A stretch of DNA of 64,000 bases from Nitrospirota bacterium (GCA_018971525.1 JAGXAR010000007.1:1-64000); one strand, 5' to 3'. Counted from the first letter of the stretch, positions 26,648 through 36,443 are shown. Notes: generated by a model from the sequence alone, not told the origin. Program-made: numbers and translations.

Positions 26648-26813
26648 GGATGCTCAAACAAGTCATCCAAGCAGGCTGCAGGGGAAAGAAAACCGGAGGC
26701 GTGACAGTTCTCACCCGTCCGCCCCGAGCTGCCGGGCAGCTCTTCCCCGGAGGGGTACGCTGGGAATTTTGACGAGCCGGGAACTACGAAGTCGGGAGCT
26801 TGTTTCAGCATCC
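26648..26813. repeat. MITE-like element, family B
   Basis: GGATGCTCAAACAAGT at 26648 and GCTTGTTTCAGCATCC ending at 26813 are inverted copies. An inner palindrome GAGCTGCCGGGCAGCTC sits in the middle. It carries no gene and separates rseP from proS. Confidence 0.75.
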
Positions 26814-26815
26814 TG

Positions 26816-28207
26816 CTAACGAGAGAAGATCCGTTCAAGATCATTCCAAAACGCAAAGATCATGACGCCCACTAATAACACGAGGCCGGCCTGTTGCGCT
26901 ACTTCTCTCTGGCGCTCACCGAGGGGTTTCCGGAGGATGCCCTCGATCAGGAAAAACAACAGATGGCCGCCGTCGAGAATGGGAATGGGGAGCAAGTTGA
27001 GGACGCCCAGATTGATGCTCAGGATGGCGATGAGAAAGATTACACTTGAGGCCCCCTGTGCAGCGGCTTCTCCGGAAATATTGGCGATCGTCAGCGGGCC
27101 GCCGATATTCTTGCTGGAGATATCCCCCACGACCATCTTGTAGAGGCCGATTGCGGTCAGCTCGGTCCAGCCCCACGTGGCCCCCAATCCGTCATAGAGC
27201 GACAGCAGCGGTGTGCTGGAGCGCATGATCGAACGGCCGGGTCCTGAAATGCCGATCTTGCCGACTTCAACCGACTGACCGTTGACCATCGACTTCTCAG
27301 CAGAGGGCGTCACGGTCAGCGAAACTCGATGCCCCTCCCGCAAGACCTCGACCTTCAGCGGGCGGTTGGGGTTTTCCTTCACGATACCGGTCATCTGGGA
27401 CCACGTATGGATTGCCTGGCCCTCGATATTGACCACATGGTCTCCGGCTTGAAGCCCGGCTTTCGCTGCCGGAGAACTCTGCATGACTGAAGTGACGAGG
27501 GGCGGTGTTTCTTCGACTCCCAGATAATATCCGGGCTCTTGAGCAGAGGCCTGTGGTCCGGAGGCGGTGGTGGGCGTGACCGTCAGAGTTTTGACCTGCT
27601 CCCCTCGTTTGATCTCGAGCGTCAGCGCCTGGCCGTTGCTCTTCGCCACGGCGTCGAATAGTTCAGTTCTGGTCGAAATGTCGCGCCCGTTGACTCGGCT
27701 GACGCGATCTCCGATCTGGATGCCGGCCGTATCGGCCGGAGAGCCGGGGACCATCGCTTCGATATCGGGGGTCAGATCCTGGAACGTTGGAACAAAAAGC
27801 GGAGCACCGGTCGCGAGCCATCCGGCAAAAATGAAATAGGCCAGAATGAAGTTAAACCCAGGCCCCGCGGCGACGATCAGGACTTTGCCCCACAAGCCTT
27901 GGTGCGCAAACGATCGAGCACGATCCTCATGTGTGGTCGCCTCGGTCTCATCTTCACCGAACAGTTTGACGTAGCCACCGAGCGGAATGGCCGAGAGGAG
28001 ATATTCTGTTTCGCCCACTTGGCGGCCGAATAGCTTCGGTCCGAATCCAAGAGAAAACTTGAGGACCTTGACGCCGACCCACCGAGCGGCCAAGAAATGC
28101 CCGAGTTCATGGAACGCGACTAACACGCCCAGAACGACCAGGAACCACCACGCCTTCTGCAATAACAACCAGACTGTATCGGGGGACCAGGTGAATGCCA
28201 TGAACAC
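26816..28207 (-). CDS. rseP: RIP metalloprotease RseP (site-2 protease)
   Basis: The 463-residue product has the zinc motif HELGH (residues 33-37) in its first membrane helix, two periplasmic PDZ domains (about 125-210 and 215-300), and the second active-site motif NLLPIPILDGGH in a C-terminal helix. RseP cuts anti-sigma factors and remnant signal peptides inside the cytoplasmic membrane. GTG 28207 sits eight bases after AAGGAG; ATG 28201 is possible but less well placed. It follows dxr by 23 bases in the uppS operon. Confidence 0.97.
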   Translation of the reverse strand: MFMAFTWSPDTVWLLLQKAWWFLVVLGVLVAFHELGHFLAARWVGVKVLKFSLGFGPKLFGRQVGETEYLLSAIPLGGYVKLFGEDETEATTHEDRARSFAHQGLWGKVLIVAAGPGFNFILAYFIFAGWLATGAPLFVPTFQDLTPDIEAMVPGSPADTAGIQIGDRVSRVNGRDISTRTELFDAVAKSNGQALTLEIKRGEQVKTLTVTPTTASGPQASAQEPGYYLGVEETPPLVTSVMQSSPAAKAGLQAGDHVVNIEGQAIHTWSQMTGIVKENPNRPLKVEVLREGHRVSLTVTPSAEKSMVNGQSVEVGKIGISGPGRSIMRSSTPLLSLYDGLGATWGWTELTAIGLYKMVVGDISSKNIGGPLTIANISGEAAAQGASSVIFLIAILSINLGVLNLLPIPILDGGHLLFFLIEGILRKPLGERQREVAQQAGLVLLVGVMIFAFWNDLERIFSR

Positions 28208-28230
28208 GGTGTATGCTCCTTCGTGTAAAA

Positions 28231-29391
28231 CTAGCGTGCCAACGCCACAACCAACGATTCGGCTTTCTCTCGGGCCCAGCTATCAGCCTCCAGCGCGTCT
28301 TCCAACGTCTCGACGTCTTTGGGGCTGTGGCCGTCCATCGTGCTGCGAATGATCTCCGCAATGTCGGTGAACCGGATGCCCCCGTTCAAGAATGCCTCGA
28401 CTGCGATTTCATTCGCTGCATTCATCGTGGCTGGCATCGTACCGCCGATCCGCAGGGATTCATAGCCAAGACCCAAACATGGAAACCGCTCGTGATCCGG
28501 TTTGCAGAACGTCAACTTCGCGATCTCCGTCAGATCCAACGAAGGAAGCTCCAGCGGCAGGCGCCCTGGATATCGCATGGCGTAGGAAATAGGTGTTCGC
28601 ATATCCGGTAATCCCAACTGCGCGATCATTGAACGGTCTTGATATTCTACCAGAGAATGAATGATGCTTTCCCGATGGATCATGACCTCGATCTGGGATT
28701 CCGGGATGTCAAAGAGCCACCGGGCTTCCACGACTTCGAGCCCTTTGTTCATGAGGGTGGCAGAATCAATCGTGATTTTGGCGCCCATCTTCCAATTGGG
28801 ATGCTGGAGCGCCCGTTCGGGTGTGACGTCCTGCAGCTCCTCCTTCGTCAGGGTCCAGAGCGCTCCTCCTGACGCCGTTAAGATCAGGCGGCGGACATCC
28901 TCCTTGCGATGGCCTTCTAGCGACTGGAAGATCGCACTGTGTTCGCTGTCGACCGGGAAAATGCGGACGCCATGTCGTCGCGCCTCGTCCTGCATCAATT
29001 TCCCCGCCATGACCATCGGTTCTTTATTGGCCAACGCGATTTGCTTTCCGCTTCGGATCGCCGCAAGGGTGGGCACAAGACCGGCTCCACCGACGATGGC
29101 GGAGATGACGAGTTCAGCTTCGGGTGCAGAGGCGACCTGAATCAAGCCCTCTTGCCCAGCCAAAATTTCGACAGGCAGTCCTGCACAGCGTTGCCGGAGC
29201 CTGGCGGCAGCGGAGGCATCCGATAGGGCCACGATGCGGGGCTTGAATCGGCGGATCTGCTCTTCGAGTTTTCCATCATTGCTCCCCGCGGTCAGCCCTG
29301 CCACACTGAACTCCCCGGGGAACCGGTCCACGATATCTAAGGTGCTGGTGCCGATCGACCCGGTCGATCCGAGGATCACAATCGTTTTCAT
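28231..29391 (-). CDS. dxr: 1-deoxy-D-xylulose 5-phosphate reductoisomerase
   Basis: The 386-residue product has the NADPH-binding GSTGSIGTSTLDI at its start and the DXR core (ALANKEPMVMAG, PVDSEHSAIFQSLEG, LTASGGALWTL). The metal-binding Asp/Glu residues are in VDSEHSA, and MNKGLEVVEARWLF is conserved. It makes 2-C-methyl-D-erythritol 4-phosphate, the second step of the MEP isoprenoid pathway, feeding UppS and the squalene genes seen here. ATG 29391 follows GAGGGAGCAGCT. Confidence 0.98.
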   Translation of the reverse strand: MKTIVILGSTGSIGTSTLDIVDRFPGEFSVAGLTAGSNDGKLEEQIRRFKPRIVALSDASAAARLRQRCAGLPVEILAGQEGLIQVASAPEAELVISAIVGGAGLVPTLAAIRSGKQIALANKEPMVMAGKLMQDEARRHGVRIFPVDSEHSAIFQSLEGHRKEDVRRLILTASGGALWTLTKEELQDVTPERALQHPNWKMGAKITIDSATLMNKGLEVVEARWLFDIPESQIEVMIHRESIIHSLVEYQDRSMIAQLGLPDMRTPISYAMRYPGRLPLELPSLDLTEIAKLTFCKPDHERFPCLGLGYESLRIGGTMPATMNAANEIAVEAFLNGGIRFTDIAEIIRSTMDGHSPKDVETLEDALEADSWAREKAESLVVALAR

Positions 29392-29401
29392 AGCTGCTCC
29401 C

Positions 29402-30301
29402 TCACTCGATGACTCGTAGCTGGCTCGCCATCGTTACATAGTAGTAGAAGGCAGGGGCGGTGAACAAGAGACTATCCAGACGGTCGAGCATGCCACCATG
29501 GCCTGGCAGTATCCCACCGGAGTCTTTAATGCCGACACTTCGTTTCATTGCCGATTCGGCCAGATCACCCCAGAGACCTGTGATCGTCAGCAGGGTGGCC
29601 AAGATCAGACAGTCGAGACCGGACAGCTCCTGGAGAAACCACCAACGAACTGCGTACGCGGCGATTATCGCACCAATCAAGCCACCCACAAAGCCTTCGA
29701 CAGTTTTTTTGGGACTGATCGTGGGAGCCAATCGATGTCGTCCATACAATGTGCCGACATAGTAAGCGCCGGTATCGGACGCCCAGGTCACCAGCAGGAG
29801 AAAGAAGATCAGCCATTCACCCAGAGGGAGCAGCCTCGTCATCGAGAGCGGGCTAAGTGTGAGGCCCAGGTAGAGTACGCCGAACAATGTCATGGCTCCA
29901 TCCCTCAGGCTCTCGTCGAGGGGAGCGCGACTGAAAAGGGGGACCGAAATAATGCCGACCAGGGTTGCGAGGAGGGTCGGAACGATGATGCCAGGCCGGT
30001 GTGTTCCGAGAATCAGGGCGGCGAATCCTGTCAGGCCGATCCCGATGAGCCAGGAGTGGCTGCGGTCGCTGAAACATAATCGGTAGAACTCGAAGAGGGC
30101 GAGCGCTCCGGCTAGCACTACGACCCCTGAAAATGCGAGGGGCGGAAGGTAGCGAATGACGGCGTATAAGAGTGGAGCGAGGACCAGAACGGTATAGATC
30201 CGACGGGGGTCAAAACGGGATGCCGCCGCCGGCGCGGGTTCAGCCGGCTGTCGGCCGGCGGTCTTGTATTCCTGCATCATGTGGAGGTTTACATCGACCA
30301 C
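29402..30301 (-). CDS. cdsA: Phosphatidate cytidylyltransferase
   Basis: The 299-residue polytopic membrane protein ends with the CDS signature (KRSVGIKDSGGILPGHGG followed by MLDRLDSL) and has SPKKTVEGFVGGLIGA before it. It makes CDP-diacylglycerol from phosphatidate and CTP, the entry to phospholipid synthesis. The GTG at 30301 overlaps the uppS stop by one base; an ATG at 30277 is an alternative start. The N-terminal 30 residues are extra and polar. Confidence 0.96.
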   Translation of the reverse strand: MVDVNLHMMQEYKTAGRQPAEPAPAAASRFDPRRIYTVLVLAPLLYAVIRYLPPLAFSGVVVLAGALALFEFYRLCFSDRSHSWLIGIGLTGFAALILGTHRPGIIVPTLLATLVGIISVPLFSRAPLDESLRDGAMTLFGVLYLGLTLSPLSMTRLLPLGEWLIFFLLLVTWASDTGAYYVGTLYGRHRLAPTISPKKTVEGFVGGLIGAIIAAYAVRWWFLQELSGLDCLILATLLTITGLWGDLAESAMKRSVGIKDSGGILPGHGGMLDRLDSLLFTAPAFYYYVTMASQLRVIE

Positions 30302-31086
30302 TATGAAGAAATGGTGCTGAGAACGCGACCGAATCGCCGCTCACGTCGCTGGTATTCCAGCAAGGCCAGCAAGAGTTCACGGCGACGGAAGTCGGGCCAC
30401 AGGGTCGGAGTGAAGTAGAGTTCGGTGTAGGCGAGCTGCCAGAGGAGAAAGTTACTGATTCGCGTTTCGCCGCTAGTGCGAATCAGCAGGTCTGGATCGG
30501 GAAGTTCATGGGTGTAGAGGTATTGCTGGATACGCGATTCATCCACATCAGCCGGTTGCAGCTTTCCGCCTTGTGCGTCATGAAGGAGTCCGCGCACCGC
30601 GTCCACGATCTCAGTGCGGCCGCCATAGCTGAGGGCGACCGTGAGATGCAGTCTGTCGAGATGGGCGGTTTCCTGTTCGGCGGCCCGGACCCATTGGAGG
30701 GCGGAGGCCGGGAGGGAGTCGAGCCGGCCGATCGTGCGAAACCGGACACCTTGCTCGATGAGTTTCGTCCGTTCCGTCGAAAGGTAGTATTCGAGCAAGC
30801 CCATGAGTGAGGAGATTTCCTGAGCAGGACGGTTCCAATTTTCCTGAGAAAACGCGTAAATTGTCAGGGCGTGGATGCCCAGTTCTAAGCACACCGTGAT
30901 CATTTCCCGAACGGACTTGATCCCTTCCCGATGACCGGCAATACGAGGGAGGTTTCGCAGTTCTGCCCAGCGGCCGTTGCCATCCATGATGATGGCGATG
31001 TGCTTGGGTAAGAGGTCGGGTTCGAGTTTAGCGGCAAGCTCTTCGACGGATAGCTGGTCCACAGCCGATGATTCTTTCGTGTCCAT
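30301..31086 (-). CDS. uppS: Isoprenyl transferase (undecaprenyl diphosphate synthase)
   Basis: The 261-residue cis-prenyltransferase has the catalytic IIMDGNGRWAELRN (Asp in MDGNGRWA) and the C-terminal DLLIRTSGETRISNFLLWQ, then TELYFTPTLWPDF. It condenses isopentenyl diphosphate onto farnesyl diphosphate to make the lipid carrier for peptidoglycan and LPS. It is the first gene of the leftward uppS-cdsA-dxr-rseP cluster. The first 20 residues are an extra polar extension. Confidence 0.97.
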   Translation of the reverse strand: MDTKESSAVDQLSVEELAAKLEPDLLPKHIAIIMDGNGRWAELRNLPRIAGHREGIKSVREMITVCLELGIHALTIYAFSQENWNRPAQEISSLMGLLEYYLSTERTKLIEQGVRFRTIGRLDSLPASALQWVRAAEQETAHLDRLHLTVALSYGGRTEIVDAVRGLLHDAQGGKLQPADVDESRIQQYLYTHELPDPDLLIRTSGETRISNFLLWQLAYTELYFTPTLWPDFRRRELLLALLEYQRRERRFGRVLSTISS

Positions 31087-31295
31087 AAAAAGTGTTGTTG
31101 GTAATGATCCCTTCTCACGAGGATCGTGTGGTAGGCGAGCAAAGTCTACTGGTGAGGGGGAGGAAAGTCAAACGAATTTTCGTAAAAGTCCTGCAAAAGC
31201 GATGAGTTGGATGAACTCTCGTTGCGCCAGTAGAAATGAATCAGCTATACTTCCCTGTCCATCTGCATGCCAACCGTCGTGAGGATTCGCAAACC

Positions 31296-32726
31296 ATGGG
31301 TGAACTTGTTCAGCTGACGTCCTTTGGTCTGACCGAAGGTGAGGTGCTCGGGGCGCTTGGGCGGGTAAAAGTTCGTGATGTCGACTATGCCGATCTCTAC
31401 TTTGAGTCCTGTGTGTCCGAATCCGTCTCGATGGAGGAATCTCTCGTCAAGCGCGCGACGAAGAGCGTGTCGCAGGGCGTGGGGGTGCGAGCGACGGCGG
31501 GGGAAAAAACCGGCTTTGCCTATTCCGATGAGCTGACGAAGAAGGATCTTGAGCTAGCTGCCGATACGGCCCGATACATTGCCAATTCGCCGAGCGGAAC
31601 CCTCGCGGTTCCGGTGGCTGTCCGCCAACGCCCAACGCGAGACCTCTATCCGGTCGAACGAACACAGGTTGAAGTCGCTACAGCGGATCGAGTGTCCTTA
31701 TTGAATGCGATCGATGCCGAGGCGCGTCGGTATGACCCGCGCATCAAGAATGTCATGGCCTCGTTTAACACGGAATATAAGGTGGTGGTGGTCGCCACCT
31801 CGGACGGCACCCTGATCGGGGATGTGCAGCCGCTTTCGAGGCTGCAAGTCACCTGTATCGCCGAAGAGAACGGCCAACGCCAAGCTGGCTCGTTCGGAGG
31901 GGGTGGCCGTGTCGGGTTTGAGTTTTATCACGAGGGTGACCGGTATCTGCGCTATGCACGTGAAGCGGCACGTGAAGCGATTCTCAATCTGTCTGCCGTC
32001 GAAGCGCCAGCCGGTGTGATGCCGGTCGTGCTGGGCGGAGGCTGGCCTGGGATTTTGTTGCACGAAGCCATTGGCCATGGCCTGGAAGCGGACTTCAATC
32101 GGAAGAAAACTTCAGCATTTTCTCACCTCCTCGGCAAACGGGTGGCCTCCGACGTCTGTACGATTGTGGATGATGGAACGTTGCCGGGCCGGCGGGGCTC
32201 GCTCAACATGGATGATGAAGGGACTCCGACTGGTCGGACGGTGCTCATCGAGCGCGGGATTCTACGCGGCTACATCACCGATAAATTAAATGCGCGACTG
32301 ATGGGCATTCCCGTGACCGGCAACGGGCGGCGAGAAAGTTACCAAAGTGTGGTGCTGCCGCGAATGACGAATACGTTTATGTTGGCAGGGACATCGGACC
32401 CTGAGGAGATCATCCGCTCGGTCGATCGCGGACTGTATGCCGTGTCGTTCGGTGGCGGGCAGGTGGATATCACCAACGGTAAATTCGTGTTCTCCGCCAG
32501 CGAAGCCTACTTGATCGAGGGTGGAAAGGTGACGAGGCCGGTCAAGGGCGCGACCTTGATCGGCAGCGGTCCAGAGATCCTCACGAAAGTCTCGATGGTC
32601 GGGCACGACCTCAAGCTCGACGAGGGCATTGGTACCTGCGGCAAAGAAGGGCAGTCCGTTCCAGTGGGCGTCGGCTTGCCGACCATTCGAATCGATGAAA
32701 TCACCGTGGGCGGGACACAGCGATGA
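31296..32726 (+). CDS. tldD: TldD metalloprotease subunit
   Basis: From ATG 31296 (after GTGAGGATTCGCAAACC) the product has 476 residues; a start at 31236 would add 20 residues. The zinc-binding H-E-x-x-x-H motif is HEAIGH (about residue 256), followed by GTLPGRRGSLNMDDEGTP and the TldD C-terminus. TldD and TldE form a heterodimeric protease that threads unfolded peptides and matures peptides such as microcins. The stop overlaps the start of tldE, so the two are coupled. Confidence 0.96.
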   Translation: MGELVQLTSFGLTEGEVLGALGRVKVRDVDYADLYFESCVSESVSMEESLVKRATKSVSQGVGVRATAGEKTGFAYSDELTKKDLELAADTARYIANSPSGTLAVPVAVRQRPTRDLYPVERTQVEVATADRVSLLNAIDAEARRYDPRIKNVMASFNTEYKVVVVATSDGTLIGDVQPLSRLQVTCIAEENGQRQAGSFGGGGRVGFEFYHEGDRYLRYAREAAREAILNLSAVEAPAGVMPVVLGGGWPGILLHEAIGHGLEADFNRKKTSAFSHLLGKRVASDVCTIVDDGTLPGRRGSLNMDDEGTPTGRTVLIERGILRGYITDKLNARLMGIPVTGNGRRESYQSVVLPRMTNTFMLAGTSDPEEIIRSVDRGLYAVSFGGGQVDITNGKFVFSASEAYLIEGGKVTRPVKGATLIGSGPEILTKVSMVGHDLKLDEGIGTCGKEGQSVPVGVGLPTIRIDEITVGGTQR

Positions 32727-34090
32727 ATCAGCAGATACAACACTATGATGGGTACAGCCAACTCGCCATGGACCTCTTGGCCAAGGCGAAGCGCAACGGG
32801 GCGACGGAGGCGGACATTATTATCGCCGACGGCGAAACATTTTCGGTGCAAGTCCGGCTGGGTGCCGTCGACCGTCTCACCAAAGCGCGGGAAAAGCATC
32901 TCGGCTTGCGCGTATTTGTCGGGAAACGCTCTGCCAGCACCTCCACCTCGGATTTCTCAGCGGACTCCTTGAATCAACTCGTCGCCGAGACCTGTACCTT
33001 GGCGAAGGCCGTCGTGGAAGATCAGGTGTCCGGCTTGCCGGCGGCGGATCAGATGGCGGGAGAGAGGCCGGATTTGGATCTCTACGATCCCACCAGACTT
33101 AATACGGAGCAGCAGATTGAATTGGCCAAACGGGTAGAGGCTGCCGCCATGTCTATGGACGAGCGCGTGACGAATTCTGAAGGGGGTGACTTCGACTCCT
33201 CCTCGGGGCGCGTTGTGCTGGGCAACAGCCACGGATTCCTGGGGGAGTACCAGAGTTCCAGTTTCTCAATGTCGGTGTCCCCCGTCGCCACTGATCCGGA
33301 GACCGGGACCATGCAGCGCGATTCCTGGTACGCCGTGCAACGGAAATTCTCCAAGCTGGATTCTCCGGAGGCTGTGGGACTGGAGGCGGCGCGGCGAACG
33401 GTCCGAAAGCTTGGGGCGAGGAAAGTGGCAACTCAACGAGTTCCAGTCGTCTTCGATTCCGAAACGGCTGGAAGTCTTATGGGGAATCTCTGCAGCGCGG
33501 TGTCGGGCTACTCACTCTATAAGGGGGCTTCGTTCCTGGCGAGCCAATTGGGCAAACCGCTGGCCCCGGAGTATGTGACAGTCTATGACGATGGACGAGT
33601 GGTCGGAGGGTTGGGCTCTCGACCGTTCGATGGTGAAGGTCTGCCGACCAGGAAGACGACGGTGGTGGAACGAGGGGTGTTGAAGAGCTATCTGCTCGAC
33701 ACCTATTCCGGGAGGAAGCTTGGGTTGGCGTCGACCGGCAACGCTTCGCGCAGCGTCGGTGAAAATCCGTCGGTCGGTCCCACGAATTTCTATCTTGCGC
33801 CCGGGACGAAGACGGCGGAAGACATGATCAAGACCGTGAAGCAGGGTCTGTATGTCACGGACCTCATAGGCTTCGGGATCAACATGGTAACCGGTGATTA
33901 CTCACGGGGAGCTGCCGGGTTTTGGATCGAAGGGGGCGAGTTGGCTTACCCCGTGGAAGAGATCACGATTGCGGGCAATCTGAAAGACATGTTTGCGGGA
34001 ATCGAGATGATCGGCAGTGACCTCGTGTTCCGTGGGCGCATTGCCAGTCCAACCGTGAAGATTGCAGAGATGATGGTGGCCGGGAACTAG
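32723..34090 (+). CDS. tldE: TldE/PmbA, partner subunit of TldD
   Basis: The 455-residue product belongs to the TldD/PmbA family but has no H-E-x-x-x-H motif, as expected for the non-catalytic TldE partner. Family patterns include GLRVFVGKRSAS, VVFDSETAGSLMGNL and TGNASRSVGENPSVGPTNFY. It starts four bases before the tldD stop (ATGA overlap). No precursor peptide gene was seen nearby, so the substrate is unknown. Confidence 0.95.
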   Translation: MNQQIQHYDGYSQLAMDLLAKAKRNGATEADIIIADGETFSVQVRLGAVDRLTKAREKHLGLRVFVGKRSASTSTSDFSADSLNQLVAETCTLAKAVVEDQVSGLPAADQMAGERPDLDLYDPTRLNTEQQIELAKRVEAAAMSMDERVTNSEGGDFDSSSGRVVLGNSHGFLGEYQSSSFSMSVSPVATDPETGTMQRDSWYAVQRKFSKLDSPEAVGLEAARRTVRKLGARKVATQRVPVVFDSETAGSLMGNLCSAVSGYSLYKGASFLASQLGKPLAPEYVTVYDDGRVVGGLGSRPFDGEGLPTRKTTVVERGVLKSYLLDTYSGRKLGLASTGNASRSVGENPSVGPTNFYLAPGTKTAEDMIKTVKQGLYVTDLIGFGINMVTGDYSRGAAGFWIEGGELAYPVEEITIAGNLKDMFAGIEMIGSDLVFRGRIASPTVKIAEMMVAGN

Positions 34091-34098
34091 GAGCGAAT

Positions 34099-34169
34099 GG
34101 TATATAGCGTATAGCTGATGGCTCGGATGCAGAGAGCGATACTTCTGCCATATGCCATTAGATATACGG
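34099..34169. repeat. AT-rich palindromic spacer after tldE
   Basis: GGTATAT...TGATGGC at 34099 pairs in part with GCCATATGCC...GATATACGG ending at 34169. It may serve as a transcript-end structure. No T-run. Confidence 0.35.
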
Positions 34170-34189
34170 TCTTATCAGTGAGGTGACGC

Positions 34190-34897
34190 ATGGCTGAGTC
34201 AATCAGAGAAACGCTGGTCCAGTATCCCAGCGACAAGGTGACAATGCGGGCCTATGTGGCTGCCCCGCAGACCAAGCAGCGGCGCCCCGCGATTATCGTG
34301 ATTCAGGAATGGTGGGGACTGACCGAGCACATCAAGGACGTAGCTCGTCGCTATGCCAGTGAGGGCTATGTGGCGATCGCCCCGGATCTGTACTCCCGGT
34401 TGGGATATGCCCTCACGAACGACTCCGGCGAGGCGGGCAAGCTCATGAATAGTTTGCAGCAGGAGGATGGACTCAAGGATCTTAACGCCACAGTTGCCTA
34501 TCTCAAGTCCGTTCCTGAAGTCGATGCTGCTAGAATCGGGGTGACTGGGTTCTGCATGGGTGGGTCCTATGCGCTCATGCTGCCTTGCGTGAACAAAGAC
34601 ATCAAAGCTTCCGTGCCTTTCTATGGTCAGGTGCCGAATCCTGATGCGCCGCTGCAACAGCTGTCGGCTCCTGTGCTGTACCTCTATGGGGAGGATGACG
34701 GTTGGATTACCAAGGCGGATGTCCAGCGGCTTGCGGCAGGCTTCAAGAAATATAATAAGTCCGGCGAGATCAAAACCTATCCCGGTGCGCCTCATGCTTT
34801 TTTCCGGGATACGGATAAGACTGTGTATCGGCCGGAGGCGGCCAAAGACGCCTGGGCGCGTGCCACAGCATTTTTCAAACAGCACCTTAGATCGTAA
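34190..34897 (+). CDS. Dienelactone hydrolase family protein
   Basis: The 235-residue alpha/beta hydrolase has the nucleophile Cys122 in GFCMGG, the acid Asp169 or Asp170 in GEDDGW and His202 in PGAPHAFF, the C-D-H triad of the dienelactone hydrolase family. No signal peptide is visible. The substrate is unknown; the family is used for lactones and esters. The hypothetical gene 17 bases downstream is probably co-transcribed. Confidence 0.93.
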   Translation: MAESIRETLVQYPSDKVTMRAYVAAPQTKQRRPAIIVIQEWWGLTEHIKDVARRYASEGYVAIAPDLYSRLGYALTNDSGEAGKLMNSLQQEDGLKDLNATVAYLKSVPEVDAARIGVTGFCMGGSYALMLPCVNKDIKASVPFYGQVPNPDAPLQQLSAPVLYLYGEDDGWITKADVQRLAAGFKKYNKSGEIKTYPGAPHAFFRDTDKTVYRPEAAKDAWARATAFFKQHLRS

Positions 34898-34914
34898 GAG
34901 GAGTCACGCCTACC

Positions 34915-35370
34915 ATGCCGCTTGATGCCGAACTTGGAAAGACCATGCTCCAGTTGATTACCTCGCGATATGACGACCGGCATTGGCGCAAGAAGATTGA
35001 AAAGACCTTGGGTCTGCCGCAATCCGGTGTCGGGGATCCTGCGCAACAGCAGATCTTCATGTATCTCAAGATCGGGCTCAAGGCCTACAAGTCGCGTCGC
35101 GCCGATCCGGATTCCTGGGTCATCGGAGGGTATGCGACGAAAGAAATCATCGAACGAGCCAAGTTTCAGCCTCAGCTGGTCGGTCCGGACATCACGAAAG
35201 ACGAGGTCGCGTTTCTCGGCCTCGATCCCGGGAAAGAGATCGATGAAGCCTGGTGGGACGAGATGCTGGTGTCCTGGTTCGATGTCCCGGAGGAAGAGAC
35301 GCCCGTTGAGGCTGAGTCAACCGGGTTGAATCAGGAGAGCCTCGAAGACGCGAAGCGGTCGTTGAAATAG
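34915..35370 (+). CDS. Protein of unknown function
   Basis: The 151-residue cytoplasmic protein starts at ATG 34915 after AGAGGAGTCACGCCTACC. It is rich in charged residues and Trp (DSWVIGGYATKEIIERAKF, DEAWWDEMLVSWFDVPEEE), with a disordered C-terminal 25 residues. No family was recognised. It follows the hydrolase closely. Confidence 0.75.
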   Translation: MPLDAELGKTMLQLITSRYDDRHWRKKIEKTLGLPQSGVGDPAQQQIFMYLKIGLKAYKSRRADPDSWVIGGYATKEIIERAKFQPQLVGPDITKDEVAFLGLDPGKEIDEAWWDEMLVSWFDVPEEETPVEAESTGLNQESLEDAKRSLK

Positions 35371-35386
35371 CCAAAGCGCTTGGGCT
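35369..35386. terminator. Palindrome between convergent genes
   Basis: AGCCAAAGCGCTTGGGCT is an imperfect 18-base palindrome overlapping the last base of a rightward stop codon and 34 bases from the stop of the convergent glycosylase gene. A shared terminator is possible; there is no clear T-run. Confidence 0.3.
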
Positions 35387-35419
35387 TAGGCTAAATGGAC
35401 AATAGCCGGAGGGTGGCAG

Positions 35420-36079
35420 CTAAGTCCCGAAGAGATCCAGCTGCGCTGGTTGAGGCAGGTCGATATGCAGCGTGGGAGCTGCTGGTGTGGCTATGGCTTC
35501 CGTGGGTTCGACCGGTTTCACCTGGCGGTCGAGAAATTCTCTCAGTTTTTTAAAGTCCTCACGAAGCGGTTCGAGCATGCTGCCCTGGTGCAGGGCTGCG
35601 GCCGGATGCAGTAAAGGAAAGAGGACGAAGTCTTTCAAGTAAAACGCCTGGCCGCGAACCTTTGTAATCCCTACCTTCCGTTCCAGCAATGTTTGCGTCG
35701 CCCAATTCCCTAACGTGCAGACGAGTTTCGGGCGGATCATGGCGATCTGCTGCATCAGAAACGGCTTGCACGTATCGACTTCATCCGGTTCCGGGTCGCG
35801 GTTGTTCGGGGGCCGACACTTGATCACGTTTGCGATGTAAATGTCGCTGCGTGACAATCCCGCCGATTGCAGGAGGTCGTTCAGGAGTTTTCCCGCAGCC
35901 CCGACGAACGGTTCCCCCTGCTGATCTTCGTTGTAACCAGGCGCTTCCCCCACGAACATGACACTTGCGTGCGCATTGCCCACACCAAACACGACCTGGG
36001 TCCGGCCGAGCTTGGCGAGCTTGCAACGTTGGCAGTTATGCAGCGATTTCGCAAGCTCGTGGAGGGGCGTCGTGGTCAT
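35420..36079 (-). CDS. Family 4 uracil-DNA glycosylase (4Fe-4S)
   Basis: The 219-residue product has the N-terminal cysteine pair CQRC and a later pair in TCKPF and LVCTLGN, which bind the 4Fe-4S cluster of this family. The uracil-binding block is FVGEAPGYNEDQQGEPF, followed by NVIKCRPPNNRDPEPDE, and the catalytic-region PLLHPAAALHQG is near residue 160. It removes uracil from deaminated DNA. The last 30 residues are a Pro/Ala extension ending in LDLFGT, which resembles a clamp-binding (QxxLxxLF-like) tail; that is inference. Confidence 0.95.
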   Translation of the reverse strand: MTTTPLHELAKSLHNCQRCKLAKLGRTQVVFGVGNAHASVMFVGEAPGYNEDQQGEPFVGAAGKLLNDLLQSAGLSRSDIYIANVIKCRPPNNRDPEPDEVDTCKPFLMQQIAMIRPKLVCTLGNWATQTLLERKVGITKVRGQAFYLKDFVLFPLLHPAAALHQGSMLEPLREDFKKLREFLDRQVKPVEPTEAIATPAAPTLHIDLPQPAQLDLFGT

Positions 36080-36237
36080 GATTGAATAGAACGATGAAGA
36101 ATGTACCCGACATCTTAGGAAGATGAGCTAAAGTTGTCAACGTAAGCCAGAAGCAAAAACGCAGCATGAATGGTGTCCGGCTTAATCTGATCAGTGTGGG
36201 CGCAATGTAAAAAAAGATGAAGGGGAACGCTTCGTGA

Positions 36238-36443
36238 GGATGGTCAAACAGTCCTCCGGCAAGGCCGCAGCGAGTGAAGAGCTGAGGATGTACAGACCGC
36301 ACTTCGTGTGGGCCGTTCGCCCCTAGAATGGATCTTGGCGAACGGAAAAGCTCCTACAGCGATTCCGTTCCCCGAGGAGCTTCTGTAGTACGTTGAGCTT
36401 CTGAACGATGCGAGAACGAAGCAGGAGGCCTTTTTCACCATCC
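36238..36443. repeat. MITE-like element, family B, inserted in a gene end
   Basis: GGATGGTCAAACAG (36238) and CTTTTTCACCATCC (ending 36443) are inverted. The interior (GGCAAGGCCGCAGCGAGTGA, GTGGGCCGTTCGCCCC, CTTGGCGAACGGAAAAG, TACGTTGAG, GATGCGAGA) aligns with the element at 57709-57920. It supplies the C-terminal codons of the overlapping leftward gene. Confidence 0.8.
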